DNA from: JACMLD01 sp044227095
GTDB taxonomy: Bacteria > Bacteroidota > Bacteroidia > Chitinophagales > Chitinophagaceae
Assembly (NCBI GenBank): GCA_044227095.1
Contig: JBGAFV010000001.1
Span: 806,001 to 870,000, forward strand
Direction of reading: 5' to 3'
Length of the DNA: 64,000 bases
Position numbers and translations under genes: made by a program. The number at the start of each line of letters is the position of its first letter. Position 1 is the stretch's first letter. This document shows positions 25,409-34,052 of this stretch, one piece after another. The notes under the pieces were generated by a model that saw nothing but the letters and a program-made list of their open reading frames with translations, was not told the origin of the DNA and did no database searches.

Positions 25409-25927
25409 TTAATTAAGGTATTTGGTAACTGCATCGGTTAATTCCTGGCCTTTAACCCTATTGTCTATTACTGTAATCAGCTTGCCGTTTTCATCAACCA
25501 AAAACTTTGTAAAATTCCATTTTATGGGATCCTTTACACCCATTTTATCAGCTTCTTCAACCAGGTATTTAAACAAAGGTGCTATATCGTCTCCCTTTAC
25601 AGATACTTTTTCAGACATTGGAAAACTTACACCATAATTCTTTTTGCAAAACTCCTGTATATCTGCGTTTGTACCCGGCTCCTGCTCGTGAAAATTATTT
25701 GCCGGAAACCCTATTACAACAAGTTTGTCTTTGTGGGTTTCATATAATTTTTCCAGCGTTTCATACTGTGGTGTATTGCCACATTTAGACGCTGTGTTTA
25801 CTATCAGTATTTTTTTGCCTTTGTAGTTTGAAAGGTTAATAGCCTTTCCATCGAGGCCGGTAACTTTAAAATCATAAATACTGCTAAATGCTGCAAAGGT
25901 TAATGCCAGTAGAGCGATGCGTAACAT
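25409..25927 (-). CDS. Glutathione peroxidase family thiol peroxidase
   Basis: A 172-residue thioredoxin-fold peroxidase with a signal-like N-terminus (MLRIALLALTFAAFSS), suggesting export to the periplasm. The active Cys is C49 in NTASKCG, and the partner residues W137 and N138 lie in KWNFTKFL. The usual Gln is Asn (N78, GFPANNF), which is common in bacterial members. C94 (QEFCKKNYGVSFP) may serve as resolving Cys, in which case thioredoxin rather than glutathione is the reductant. It reduces peroxides. It is monocistronic, with its own terminator. Confidence 0.92.
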   Translation of the reverse strand: MLRIALLALTFAAFSSIYDFKVTGLDGKAINLSNYKGKKILIVNTASKCGNTPQYETLEKLYETHKDKLVVIGFPANNFHEQEPGTNADIQEFCKKNYGVSFPMSEKVSVKGDDIAPLFKYLVEEADKMGVKDPIKWNFTKFLVDENGKLITVIDNRVKGQELTDAVTKYLN

Positions 25928-26075
25928 GATATATTGTTTTATTTGGTTTTTAAATGTAAAGAATCATCAACAAATTTGATGCTAATAAGGTTGAGTGGTG
26001 AAGTTAAATTATTTCCCCTTATTCTTTTGCCCCAGATTTTGCAGATTAAAATCAATTTAAACCCTATAAAACCAA

Positions 26076-27476
26076 TTATTGCTTTTCGTAAGCACCCATG
26101 TCGGGCTGGGCAACAGGCCTTGGATTACCATCCAAATCTATAGTAACTGTACTGGCAGCGCCTTTGTTAATAGCGGGAGAATTTTCTTTTAACCTAAAGC
26201 TGTAATAATTTTTTGAAACGTTTACACTGTCAAAAAGCGGGTTCTGGTTGCTTATGATATTTGTAGCAGTAACATCTGAAGGTGTTGTTTTTACTTTCCA
26301 AAGGCAATTGGTAAAGTTTACATTGAATGTGCTACCAGTTTGTTTTGAAGTAACCACTTCGTTCTCTGCTGTACTGTTTTCGCTCCATACAATACAATTT
26401 GTAAAATTAGCAGTAAGGTTATCAGTAAAAAAACTCCCTCCTGCCTGCACATAATTGCTAACATACAAGACAGGATCCTTGTGTGTTATGTAATTATTAG
26501 CAATAGTTGGCATGCTGCAATGAATAAACTTATAATTGCCCCCCAATACCAATTGTACATTTTTTCCGCAATTGCTGATAAGGCAGTTGGTTGCATTAAT
26601 AGATGTCTGAATTCCGTATAAACCTGCATCATAAATATTGTCAATAATACACTCGTTTAAAATAAGCTTAGGGTTTGCGTTAACAGATGGTCCTTGTGCC
26701 ACCAGCCCCTGGTATGCATTGCGTACAACTGCATAACTTAAAACATTGTTTTTGCTGGTGCCCCTGAAATAAATGCCCGGCCACCCCGCAGGATATTCGC
26801 TATAAGGATAATCTAACCTGTCTCCGCTAAAATATACTCTTGACGCTGTATCTTTTTCTCCGTTTACAATTAAAGAGCCATCCACAAACAATGGTGCATC
26901 TGCATGTAAATAAATTCTGCAACCTTTTTCTATAGTAAGTACAGCTGTTGTGTCTATTTGCATCCCGCCAAGGATAACATAAGGAAGATCATTAGTCCAC
27001 ACAGTATTACCGGTAACTTTCACATTGCGCAAAAAGTGTGCGTTTTGTCCATAAGCTTCCAGTTGTACGTAAGTTTTATTGCCATTGCTTTCAATTCTTA
27101 TACTGTCTCTTACAACAAAAGATTGTGTAACAAGTGTTGGGTTAATGGTTACTGTAACAAAAACAAATATGCTGTCATTGGCTTCCAATACAATATTATT
27201 TACAGCGGGGCCCGTAGTACCGTCTACATTAATTTTAAAGGGAGAAGTAGGGCCGCCCTGCAGCGTAACATCATCAATCTTTAATTTTTGATTGTTTCCG
27301 TTTTTTATTTTAAACATTTGGGTAATTGAACCAGTAGAAGTAAAAACGGTATCAAAATGCAGTGTGTCTGCACTTAAAAATAATTGTGCGTCCTTACTGG
27401 TAATAAATGTGTCTTTTTTGCAGCCACCAAATAAAATAATCAATACAATTCCGGTATAAATAAAGGTTCGCATCAT
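26076..27476 (-). CDS. Right-handed beta-helix repeat lipoprotein
   Basis: A 466-residue lipoprotein: signal MMRTFIYTGIVLIILFGGC with lipidated C19 followed by KKD. Residues about 30-150 form an immunoglobulin-like or DUF1573-like domain (TVFTSTGSITQMFKIKNG). From about 160 on, short beta repeats (ILNECIIDNIYDAGLYGIQT, NCLISNCGKNVQLVLGG) make a parallel beta-helix of the Pel/choice-of-anchor type. It ends with DLDGNPRPVAQPDMGAYE, a tail often seen in such proteins. Probably surface- or periplasm-exposed; the ligand is unknown. Its stop is 148 bases from the peroxidase start on the same strand. Confidence 0.85.
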   Translation of the reverse strand: MMRTFIYTGIVLIILFGGCKKDTFITSKDAQLFLSADTLHFDTVFTSTGSITQMFKIKNGNNQKLKIDDVTLQGGPTSPFKINVDGTTGPAVNNIVLEANDSIFVFVTVTINPTLVTQSFVVRDSIRIESNGNKTYVQLEAYGQNAHFLRNVKVTGNTVWTNDLPYVILGGMQIDTTAVLTIEKGCRIYLHADAPLFVDGSLIVNGEKDTASRVYFSGDRLDYPYSEYPAGWPGIYFRGTSKNNVLSYAVVRNAYQGLVAQGPSVNANPKLILNECIIDNIYDAGLYGIQTSINATNCLISNCGKNVQLVLGGNYKFIHCSMPTIANNYITHKDPVLYVSNYVQAGGSFFTDNLTANFTNCIVWSENSTAENEVVTSKQTGSTFNVNFTNCLWKVKTTPSDVTATNIISNQNPLFDSVNVSKNYYSFRLKENSPAINKGAASTVTIDLDGNPRPVAQPDMGAYEKQ

Positions 27477-27518
27477 GTAGTTTCAAAAGTACTATACCCT
27501 GTTAAACGTTTTTTTTAA

Positions 27519-28217
27519 CTAAACAGTATATGCAAGTGTGGCAATACTAAGTTTTACATCTTTGGCTGCTAATATTTCGTGCCCACATGCTTCCAATGTT
27601 GCGCCTGTGGTTATTACATCATCTACAAGCAATACATGTTTACCCGCAATAGTTTCCGGTTTTATTAGTTCAAACCTACCCTCCATATTTTTCCATCTTT
27701 CAATACGTGTTTTGCGGGTTTGTGTTTCTGTAGCCGATACACGCCTTATGGCATTGGCTGCAACAGGAATACCCATAACATCAGCTATGCCATGGCACAA
27801 AACGGTTGCCTGGTTATAACCCCGCTTTCTTTCCCTTTGCTGGTAAAGTGGTAAAGGAACCAATACATCAATATGCCGGAAACGTTCTGTTTCGTTTAGC
27901 GCATTGCCCATAAGCCTTCCTAAAAAATAACCTGCTTCTTTATTGCCTTTATATTTAAGCTGATGAAGTAAATGCTGTATGAGCGAACCACTGGTAAAAT
28001 GACATAGAGATGTAGCAGATGCTAGCGGAATTCTTCCCCAAAAACGTTTCTCTACAGGGTTATTTGCATGAAAATGAAAATTAGTAAGCGGAAACTGGCT
28101 CATGCATTGAATACACAAGGTTGATTGCAGATCAATATTATCTGTACTGCATCCTGCACATACATGCGGAAAAAACAAATGAGAGAAATCGTTTAATATT
28201 GTTTTCAATGCTATCAT
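27519..28217 (-). CDS. comF: ComF family protein
   Basis: A 232-residue ComF/GntX-type phosphoribosyltransferase-fold protein. An N-terminal zinc cluster (C20-x2-C23, C35-x2-C38) is followed by the conserved VLVPLPLYQQRERKRGYNQA and the PRPP loop HVLLVDDVITTGATLEAC. ComF proteins take part in uptake or processing of DNA in competence in several bacteria. The gene lies only 4 bases after radA, whose product also acts in transformation recombination. The two are therefore probably one transcription unit. Confidence 0.92.
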   Translation of the reverse strand: MIALKTILNDFSHLFFPHVCAGCSTDNIDLQSTLCIQCMSQFPLTNFHFHANNPVEKRFWGRIPLASATSLCHFTSGSLIQHLLHQLKYKGNKEAGYFLGRLMGNALNETERFRHIDVLVPLPLYQQRERKRGYNQATVLCHGIADVMGIPVAANAIRRVSATETQTRKTRIERWKNMEGRFELIKPETIAGKHVLLVDDVITTGATLEACGHEILAAKDVKLSIATLAYTV

Positions 28218-28221
28218 AAAA

Positions 28222-29595
28222 TTAAAACAGCAATGTATACACCTCTTCTACTTTGCTTACAGTTATAATTTCTATATTGAATTTTTGTTTTGAAAGGCTT
28301 TTCTGGTTATACTTTGAAAGTATAATTTTTTCAAACCCTAATTTCTCCGCTTCAGCAATGCGTTGTTCTATTCGGTTAACAGCACGTATTTCTCCACTTA
28401 AACCAACCTCGCCGGCAAAACATATGTTCATTGGAATATTAGTATCATCGTAAGAACTTAATAAGGCACACAACACTGCCAGTTCAATGGAAGGATCTTC
28501 TATTTTAAACCCACCAGCAATATTTAAGAAAACGTCTTTTACACCAAAATGAAATCCGCCTCTTTTCTCCAGTACGGCGAGCAATAGTTGCAAACGCCTT
28601 AGATCAAATCCGCTAACAGTACGTTGTGGTGTTCCATAAACAGATTGGGTAACAAGTGCCTGCACTTCTATTAATAAAGGCCTCATGCCTTCTATTGCTG
28701 CAGCAATTGCAATACCACTTAACTGATCTTCCTTTTGCGTAATAAGTATTTCACTAGGGTTAACAACACCACGCATGCCTTCTTCTCTCATTTCATATAT
28801 ACCCAGTTCTGCAGTACCACCAAACCTGTTTTTTAATGTTCTTAAAATCCGATAGGCATAATGATGATCTCCTTCAAACTGCAATACAGTATCTACCATA
28901 TGCTCTAATATTTTCGGGCCTGCTATACTTCCATCTTTTGTAATATGACCAATTAAAAAAACAGGTGTGTTTGTTTCTTTGGCAAACCGCTGTAATTCTG
29001 CAGCACTTTCGCGAATTTGAGAAACGCTTCCGGGAGATGATTCTATATAAGGTGTTTGCAAAGTTTGTACAGAATCTACAATTACCAACTGCGGTTTTAG
29101 TTTTTTAATCTCCTGGAAAATAGTTTGTGTATTGGTTTCTGTAAGCAGGTAAAAATTATCGTTTTTTACAGAAAGCCTGTTGGCACGCATTTTAATTTGT
29201 TGTGCACTTTCTTCCCCGCTTATGTATAATGTTACTATATCTTTCAATTGCAAACCAACTTGTAGAAAAAGAGTTGATTTACCAATACCAGGTTCGCCTG
29301 CAACCAGCACAATACTTCCCGTAACAATACCACCGCCCAATACACGATTTAATTCTGTATCTGCTGTAATGATTCTTTTTTCCTCGCTGCTTTTAATATC
29401 TTTTAATAAAACAGTACGTTCACTTTTTTCTTCTGTATAATCATCCCAGTTATTATTCGCTGTTTTGGAATTTTCTTTTTGAATAACTTCTTCAGTAAAA
29501 GTATTCCATTGATTACATGAAGGACATTTACCCAACCATTTTGCACTTTCATATCCGCAGTTCCGGCAAAAGAAAGCTGTTTTTACTTTGCTCAT
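28222..29595 (-). CDS. radA: DNA repair protein RadA
   Basis: A 457-residue RadA (Sms). Order of domains: zinc finger C10-x2-C13...C24-x2-C27 (CRNCGYESAKWLGKCPSC), RecA-like ATPase with Walker A GEPGIGKST (about 100-108), the RadA hallmark KNRFG, and a C-terminal Lon-like domain (AVLCALLSSYDDTNIPMNICFAGEVGLSGEIRAV). It drives branch migration in homologous recombination. Full length. An AT-rich leader of 130 bases upstream holds two adjacent small hairpins at 29747-29790. Confidence 0.96.
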   Translation of the reverse strand: MSKVKTAFFCRNCGYESAKWLGKCPSCNQWNTFTEEVIQKENSKTANNNWDDYTEEKSERTVLLKDIKSSEEKRIITADTELNRVLGGGIVTGSIVLVAGEPGIGKSTLFLQVGLQLKDIVTLYISGEESAQQIKMRANRLSVKNDNFYLLTETNTQTIFQEIKKLKPQLVIVDSVQTLQTPYIESSPGSVSQIRESAAELQRFAKETNTPVFLIGHITKDGSIAGPKILEHMVDTVLQFEGDHHYAYRILRTLKNRFGGTAELGIYEMREEGMRGVVNPSEILITQKEDQLSGIAIAAAIEGMRPLLIEVQALVTQSVYGTPQRTVSGFDLRRLQLLLAVLEKRGGFHFGVKDVFLNIAGGFKIEDPSIELAVLCALLSSYDDTNIPMNICFAGEVGLSGEIRAVNRIEQRIAEAEKLGFEKIILSKYNQKSLSKQKFNIEIITVSKVEEVYTLLF

Positions 29596-29820
29596 TTATT
29601 AAAGATATGAAGCAACTCTTTTAAGATTATTATCGCAGTAAATAAAAACAAGAAAATGTAAACGCCTTATTTTAAAAAAAGATTGTAATGTATAATTGAA
29701 AGTATGTAGCGTTGATGTTAGAAATAAGATTGAATGTATAAAGATGATGTTGATTTATTACATCAACAAGTTGTTTACAACAACAGTATTGTAAGATTAC
29801 AACGTGAATAATTTATAAAA

Positions 29821-29855
29821 AGTAAAAGGGCCAGTATTACTACCGGCCCTTTACT
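29821..29855 (-). terminator. Intrinsic terminator-like stem with no obvious upstream gene
   Basis: AGTAAAAGGGCC (29821-29832) and GGCCCTTTACT (29845-29855) form a stem with one bulged A. The better T tract (TTTTACTTTTTAT) is on the minus strand. No gene on the minus strand between 29856 and 30872 would need it, so it may end an unrecognised transcript. Confidence 0.6.
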
Positions 29856-30140
29856 TACTAACCCATTAAATTCTAGCACTAAATTACAAATATGCGCCAC
29901 ACTACAAAATTATTTTTTGTGGCTGTGAATAACTTTTCGGTTAGGCATAATTTTACACCGGCCACATTTTAACCCTTATAATTATTTGACAACCAATTAA
30001 ATATAAAAAAAATTAAACGTCGCATCTAACAGGCAATGGTAATCGAAAGGTTACTACAACTTGCTGAAAATCTGTGTTATGCCTTTATTAAAAGAAAAAT
30101 AAAACCAGCCATTCAAATTTCATTTTTCAGCAATAATCCC

Positions 30141-30180
30141 TATCCGGGTTAAGCAGATACCCGTACCGGATAATGCGGTA
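30141..30180. other. Overlapping, mutually exclusive hairpins
   Basis: TATCCGG (30141-30147) pairs with CCGGATA (30166-30172), while TACCG (30164-30168) pairs with CGGTA (30176-30180). The two stems share bases and cannot form together. It lies 700 bases upstream of susC, so a role in that leader is doubtful. Confidence 0.35.
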
Positions 30181-30571
30181 TAAAGTGATTTTTTAATACC
30201 TCCTTAATACCAGGTGTTGGGGTAAAATAGTGGTTTTCATATTATAAAATATAACTATATGTATTAAACCAATTTGCTCTTTCCCAAGGATGATTGGTTG
30301 CCCAAGTAAAACATGGCCCTGCCTCCAGGTAAGTGTTTAAATGATATTATAAAAAACACAAAACGGAGTAACGATTATTTGCAGAGATAAATGATTTTGA
30401 CCCAATCACTCTATAATATAACCTTGGCTATATTATTTATACCTCTGAAATAATTTATGACGGGCATTGAGGCAATAAAGAAGTATACAGAAAAAGATGG
30501 GCAACTTATTTCCATTAAGAAAAATTGCAATTAGTACAAAGTAAGCATCACCAATGCAATAATATATAGTG

Positions 30572-30648
30572 ATCATGATAAGTTTAAAGCACTATAATAA
30601 AACAGTATCTTTTTGTTAACAGGAAGTGATCATGTCTTTGCCGTTAAC
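30572..30648 (+). promoter_or_regulatory. Upstream motif of the first susC (shared with the second susC)
   Basis: ATCATGATAAGTTTAAA (30572-30588) and ATCATGTCTTTGCCGTTAAC (30629-30648) recur as a pair upstream of the second susC (36910-36956). ATCATGAT is a perfect palindrome. The first lies about 300 bases before the susC start. A shared regulator site, or a shared origin of the two loci, would explain this. Confidence 0.5.
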
Positions 30649-30872
30649 AAAAATTAATGCAGCTATAATGCATGACAAAAACAGTTAAATTTTTTTTAAT
30701 ATAAATTAATTTAAATTGGGTGTAATGCCTTAAATTTACTTAAACCATTTACCTTATCTCCCCTTAGCCGTTGAAAAGTCTTTTACGGTTGCATGCCTGA
30801 GCTTTTAGTTTTTGCCGTTTATCTATTTTAACTTAGTTTTAAGTACATCTAAATAAAAATCAAAACAACAAC

Positions 30873-33800
30873 ATGAGAAAACTACTAAGCTGCTTAGTGG
30901 GCTTGGCCTGTTTATGCAACACAGCCATCTCACAGACTGTTGAAGTTTCCGGCAAAGTCTCCGATGATAAGGGGAACCCGATTGGCGGAGCTTCAGTTCA
31001 GGAGAAAAACTCAAAAAAAGGGACAACCACAGATGCAAACGGTCTCTTCAAACTAACCACAAAGCCCGGTACTACACTGGTTGTCTCCAGTATCGGATAC
31101 GACAAACAGCAGGTAACTGCAGGCACTTCATCTCTTGTAATTGTAATGGCTTCTTCCAACACCGCGTTGAGTGAAGTGGTTGTTACAGCTTCCGGTATCA
31201 AAAAAGATAAAAAAGCTTTAGGGTATGCGGTATCTACAGTAGGTAAAAAAGACCTTGAACTAAGGCCCGAAGCCGACTTAGGAAGGATATTAAGCGGCAA
31301 AGCCCCTGGTTTAAATGTATTAAGCACCAGCGGTCTTAGCGGTAGTGGTACAAACATTAATATTCGCGGTATTAGTACTATCACTGGTTCTTCTTCGCCT
31401 TTATTTGTTGTAGATGGTGTGCCTTTTAACAGTTCTACCAATACACAGGCAGACTTTACCTATGGCACTCAGACTTCTAGCCGCTTTCTGGATCTTGATC
31501 CTAACAATATAGAAAACGTAAACGTATTAAAAGGATTAAGTGCGGTTACACTTTATGGTGAGGCCGGAAGAAATGGCGTTATCTTAATTACTACCAAAAA
31601 TGGCTCTACTTCTACTGCTAAAAAGAAAACTGAAATTTCTGTTTCACAATCTTTGTTCGCAACAAAAGCAGTTTTACCAGAATACAATACTTCATATGGT
31701 GGTGGTTTCGATTTGAGCCTTGGTTTATTATTCTTCAGTAACTGGGGAGCTAAGTTTACAAGTCCACCAGCATTGGTAACACATCCTTACGATAAAGCTT
31801 CTCTTAATGCAGATTTTCCGGAATACAAAGGTGTTCCTTATGAATACAAATATTATAACAGTGTACCCAGGTATTTCAGAACTGGTACTACCAGCACTAC
31901 TGCAGTAAACCTCGGTGGCTCTGCAGCTGGCATTAACTACAACATGAACTATAGCCATACAGATGAAAAAGGCTATTTACCCGGCAACACGCTTATAAAA
32001 AACAATTTTGGCATTGGTGGTACAGCCAAACTGAGCAACAAGTTTACCATAAGTGGTACCATGAACTATGTTAGCACTAACGTTAAATCTCCACCCACAA
32101 GTAACAGTTACGGAAACAATGCCGTAAACACTTCTGTATTTGGTAACGTATTGTATACACCAACAGCGGTAGATCTTATGGGGCTTCCTTATGAAAAACC
32201 ATCAGATCACTCACAGGTATACTACCGTAACGACAATGGTATTCAAAACCCACGCTGGACCTTGTACAATTCTTTTACTGTTGACAAGGTTAGCAGGGTA
32301 TATGGACAGATGAGTACAAAATATGACATCTCAAAAGAGTTGAACATTACATACCGCGTAGGATATGATAATTACTCAGAATACCAGGAATATTCTCAGA
32401 ACAAAGGCGGTGTTGCTACCCCTACTGGAATTATGAGATCATCTACAGGTATCAATACCATTTGGGATCATACATTACAAGCAAGCTATGCTCACCCGCT
32501 TAGCAGAGATTTTAGTTTGAGTGTAGATGCAGGTGTTAACGCAAGAAAAGACCTGTATGAACAAACTGGTATGACAAGTACACAGCAACTTGTATATGGC
32601 CTGATGAACCATGCTAATTTCATTAACCACACTACTACCAGTGAAAATGGCACTAACCTCGTGTATTCTTCAGAAACACTGGGTATTGGCGTTTTTGGTT
32701 TTGGAACAGTAGACTATAAAGGACTTGCATACTTAACCTTTGGTGGCCGCAATAGCTGGAAATCTACAGTAGAAGCGCCTAACAGGAGCATTTTTTATCC
32801 AAACGTTGCCCTGTCATTTATTCCTACTTCCGCTATCCCTGCATTGCAGAACAATAAAAACATCAACTACCTGAAATTGCGTGTTGGATATTCTACCAGC
32901 GCCAATTTCCCTCCTCCATATGCAACAAGAACATCTTTGTTTATTGCATCAAGAGCGTTTATAACATCAACAGGCAATTCTGTTAACGTAAACTCTATAC
33001 CAAACCTTTTGCCCAACAGCAATCTTAAACCTGAGCTACTGAAAGAAGTAGAAGCTGGTATAGAAGGTAAGTTTATAGACAACAGGGTTTCATTGGATTT
33101 GACATTCTATAAAAGAACTGCCAATGACCAAATCTTAAGAAGGGATCTTGATCCAAGTACTGGTTATACAGCTCAGCAAATTAATGCTGGTACTGTAACC
33201 AATAAAGGCGTAGAGATACAATTAGGTGTTGACATCGTAAGAAACAGGGACTGGAGATGGCATGTAGACGGATTGTATGCGCTAAATAAGAGCATGGTAT
33301 CTGACATACCAGATTATCTGCCACAGGTAAATACAGCAGGTTATTCTAATGAAGGTACATTCGCAAAAAATGGATATCCACTAGGTGTTATTATGGCCAA
33401 CTATTTTCAGCGTGACCCTAAAACAGGACAGCGCCTCGTTGGTACAGATGGTAACTATATCAACTCAAATGATATTGGTGTAATTGGAGATCCTAATCCA
33501 AAATACAAACTAACAGGTATCAGTACCCTAAGTTATAAAGCTTTCAGTTTCCGCATGCAATGGGATTATACTGTTGGCGGAGAAATGTTCTCTGGTACTG
33601 CAGGCGCTTTGCTTGGCCGTGGTGTAACAAAAGATACACAGTTTGACAGGCAGGCTTCTTATATATTGCCGGGTGTTCTGGAAAATGGACAACCAAACAA
33701 TATACAGATATCTTCTTCTCAGGCTTATTATGGCAATAGCATTACAAATGGTGCCGCAGACGAATCTGCTATTTATGATGCAACCTGCATCAGGTTAAGG

Positions 33801-34034
33801 GAAGCTTCTCTTTCTTATAGCCTGCCTGCAAACATGCTTACTAAAACACCATTTGGTTCTGTTTCCATAAGTCTTTCCGGAACTAACCTCTGGTACTATG
33901 CACCTAATTTTCCAAAGTATGTGCATTTTGATCCGGAAGCATCAGGATTGGGTGTAGGCAATGGCCGTGGATTTGAATTTCTTTCAGGTCCTTCTGCACG
34001 CCGCATGGGTGCAAGCATAAGAGTAACTTTCTAA
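30873..34034 (+). CDS. SusC/RagA family TonB-linked outer-membrane protein (first locus)
   Basis: A 1053-residue TonB-dependent receptor. After a signal peptide (to about residue 20, CNTAISQ) comes a carboxypeptidase-D regulatory-like domain (TVEVSGKVSDDKGNPIGGASV). A plug domain follows with SGIKKDKKALGYAVSTV, NINIRGISTITGSSSPLFVVDG and NIENVNVLKGLSAVTLYG (TonB-plug signatures). A long beta-barrel ends in aromatic RVTF. It imports an oligomer handed over by the SusD-like lipoprotein of the next gene. No sigma/anti-sigma pair or glycoside hydrolase lies nearby, so the substrate is unknown; peptides are as possible as glycans. Confidence 0.95.
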   Translation: MRKLLSCLVGLACLCNTAISQTVEVSGKVSDDKGNPIGGASVQEKNSKKGTTTDANGLFKLTTKPGTTLVVSSIGYDKQQVTAGTSSLVIVMASSNTALSEVVVTASGIKKDKKALGYAVSTVGKKDLELRPEADLGRILSGKAPGLNVLSTSGLSGSGTNINIRGISTITGSSSPLFVVDGVPFNSSTNTQADFTYGTQTSSRFLDLDPNNIENVNVLKGLSAVTLYGEAGRNGVILITTKNGSTSTAKKKTEISVSQSLFATKAVLPEYNTSYGGGFDLSLGLLFFSNWGAKFTSPPALVTHPYDKASLNADFPEYKGVPYEYKYYNSVPRYFRTGTTSTTAVNLGGSAAGINYNMNYSHTDEKGYLPGNTLIKNNFGIGGTAKLSNKFTISGTMNYVSTNVKSPPTSNSYGNNAVNTSVFGNVLYTPTAVDLMGLPYEKPSDHSQVYYRNDNGIQNPRWTLYNSFTVDKVSRVYGQMSTKYDISKELNITYRVGYDNYSEYQEYSQNKGGVATPTGIMRSSTGINTIWDHTLQASYAHPLSRDFSLSVDAGVNARKDLYEQTGMTSTQQLVYGLMNHANFINHTTTSENGTNLVYSSETLGIGVFGFGTVDYKGLAYLTFGGRNSWKSTVEAPNRSIFYPNVALSFIPTSAIPALQNNKNINYLKLRVGYSTSANFPPPYATRTSLFIASRAFITSTGNSVNVNSIPNLLPNSNLKPELLKEVEAGIEGKFIDNRVSLDLTFYKRTANDQILRRDLDPSTGYTAQQINAGTVTNKGVEIQLGVDIVRNRDWRWHVDGLYALNKSMVSDIPDYLPQVNTAGYSNEGTFAKNGYPLGVIMANYFQRDPKTGQRLVGTDGNYINSNDIGVIGDPNPKYKLTGISTLSYKAFSFRMQWDYTVGGEMFSGTAGALLGRGVTKDTQFDRQASYILPGVLENGQPNNIQISSSQAYYGNSITNGAADESAIYDATCIRLREASLSYSLPANMLTKTPFGSVSISLSGTNLWYYAPNFPKYVHFDPEASGLGVGNGRGFEFLSGPSARRMGASIRVTF

Positions 34035-34052
34035 AACATTAAAAAGTAAATC

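Larger units (their letters stand above)
29596..30872. other. 1.28-kb intergenic region between radA and the first susC
   Basis: This AT-rich gap contains two small hairpins (29747-29790), a terminator-like stem (29821-29855), a pair of mutually exclusive hairpins (30141-30180), and a 25-codon frame (30457-30534, MTGIEAIKKYTEKDGQ) of doubtful reality. It also holds the two-part motif 30572-30648 shared with the second susC. No RNA gene of a known class was recognised. Confidence 0.6.

Noticed and set aside
30457..30534. 25-codon frame MTGIEAIKKYTEKDGQ upstream of the first susC
   Set aside because: Too short, no ribosome-binding or promoter support, not tied to the susC start; kept only as a note.
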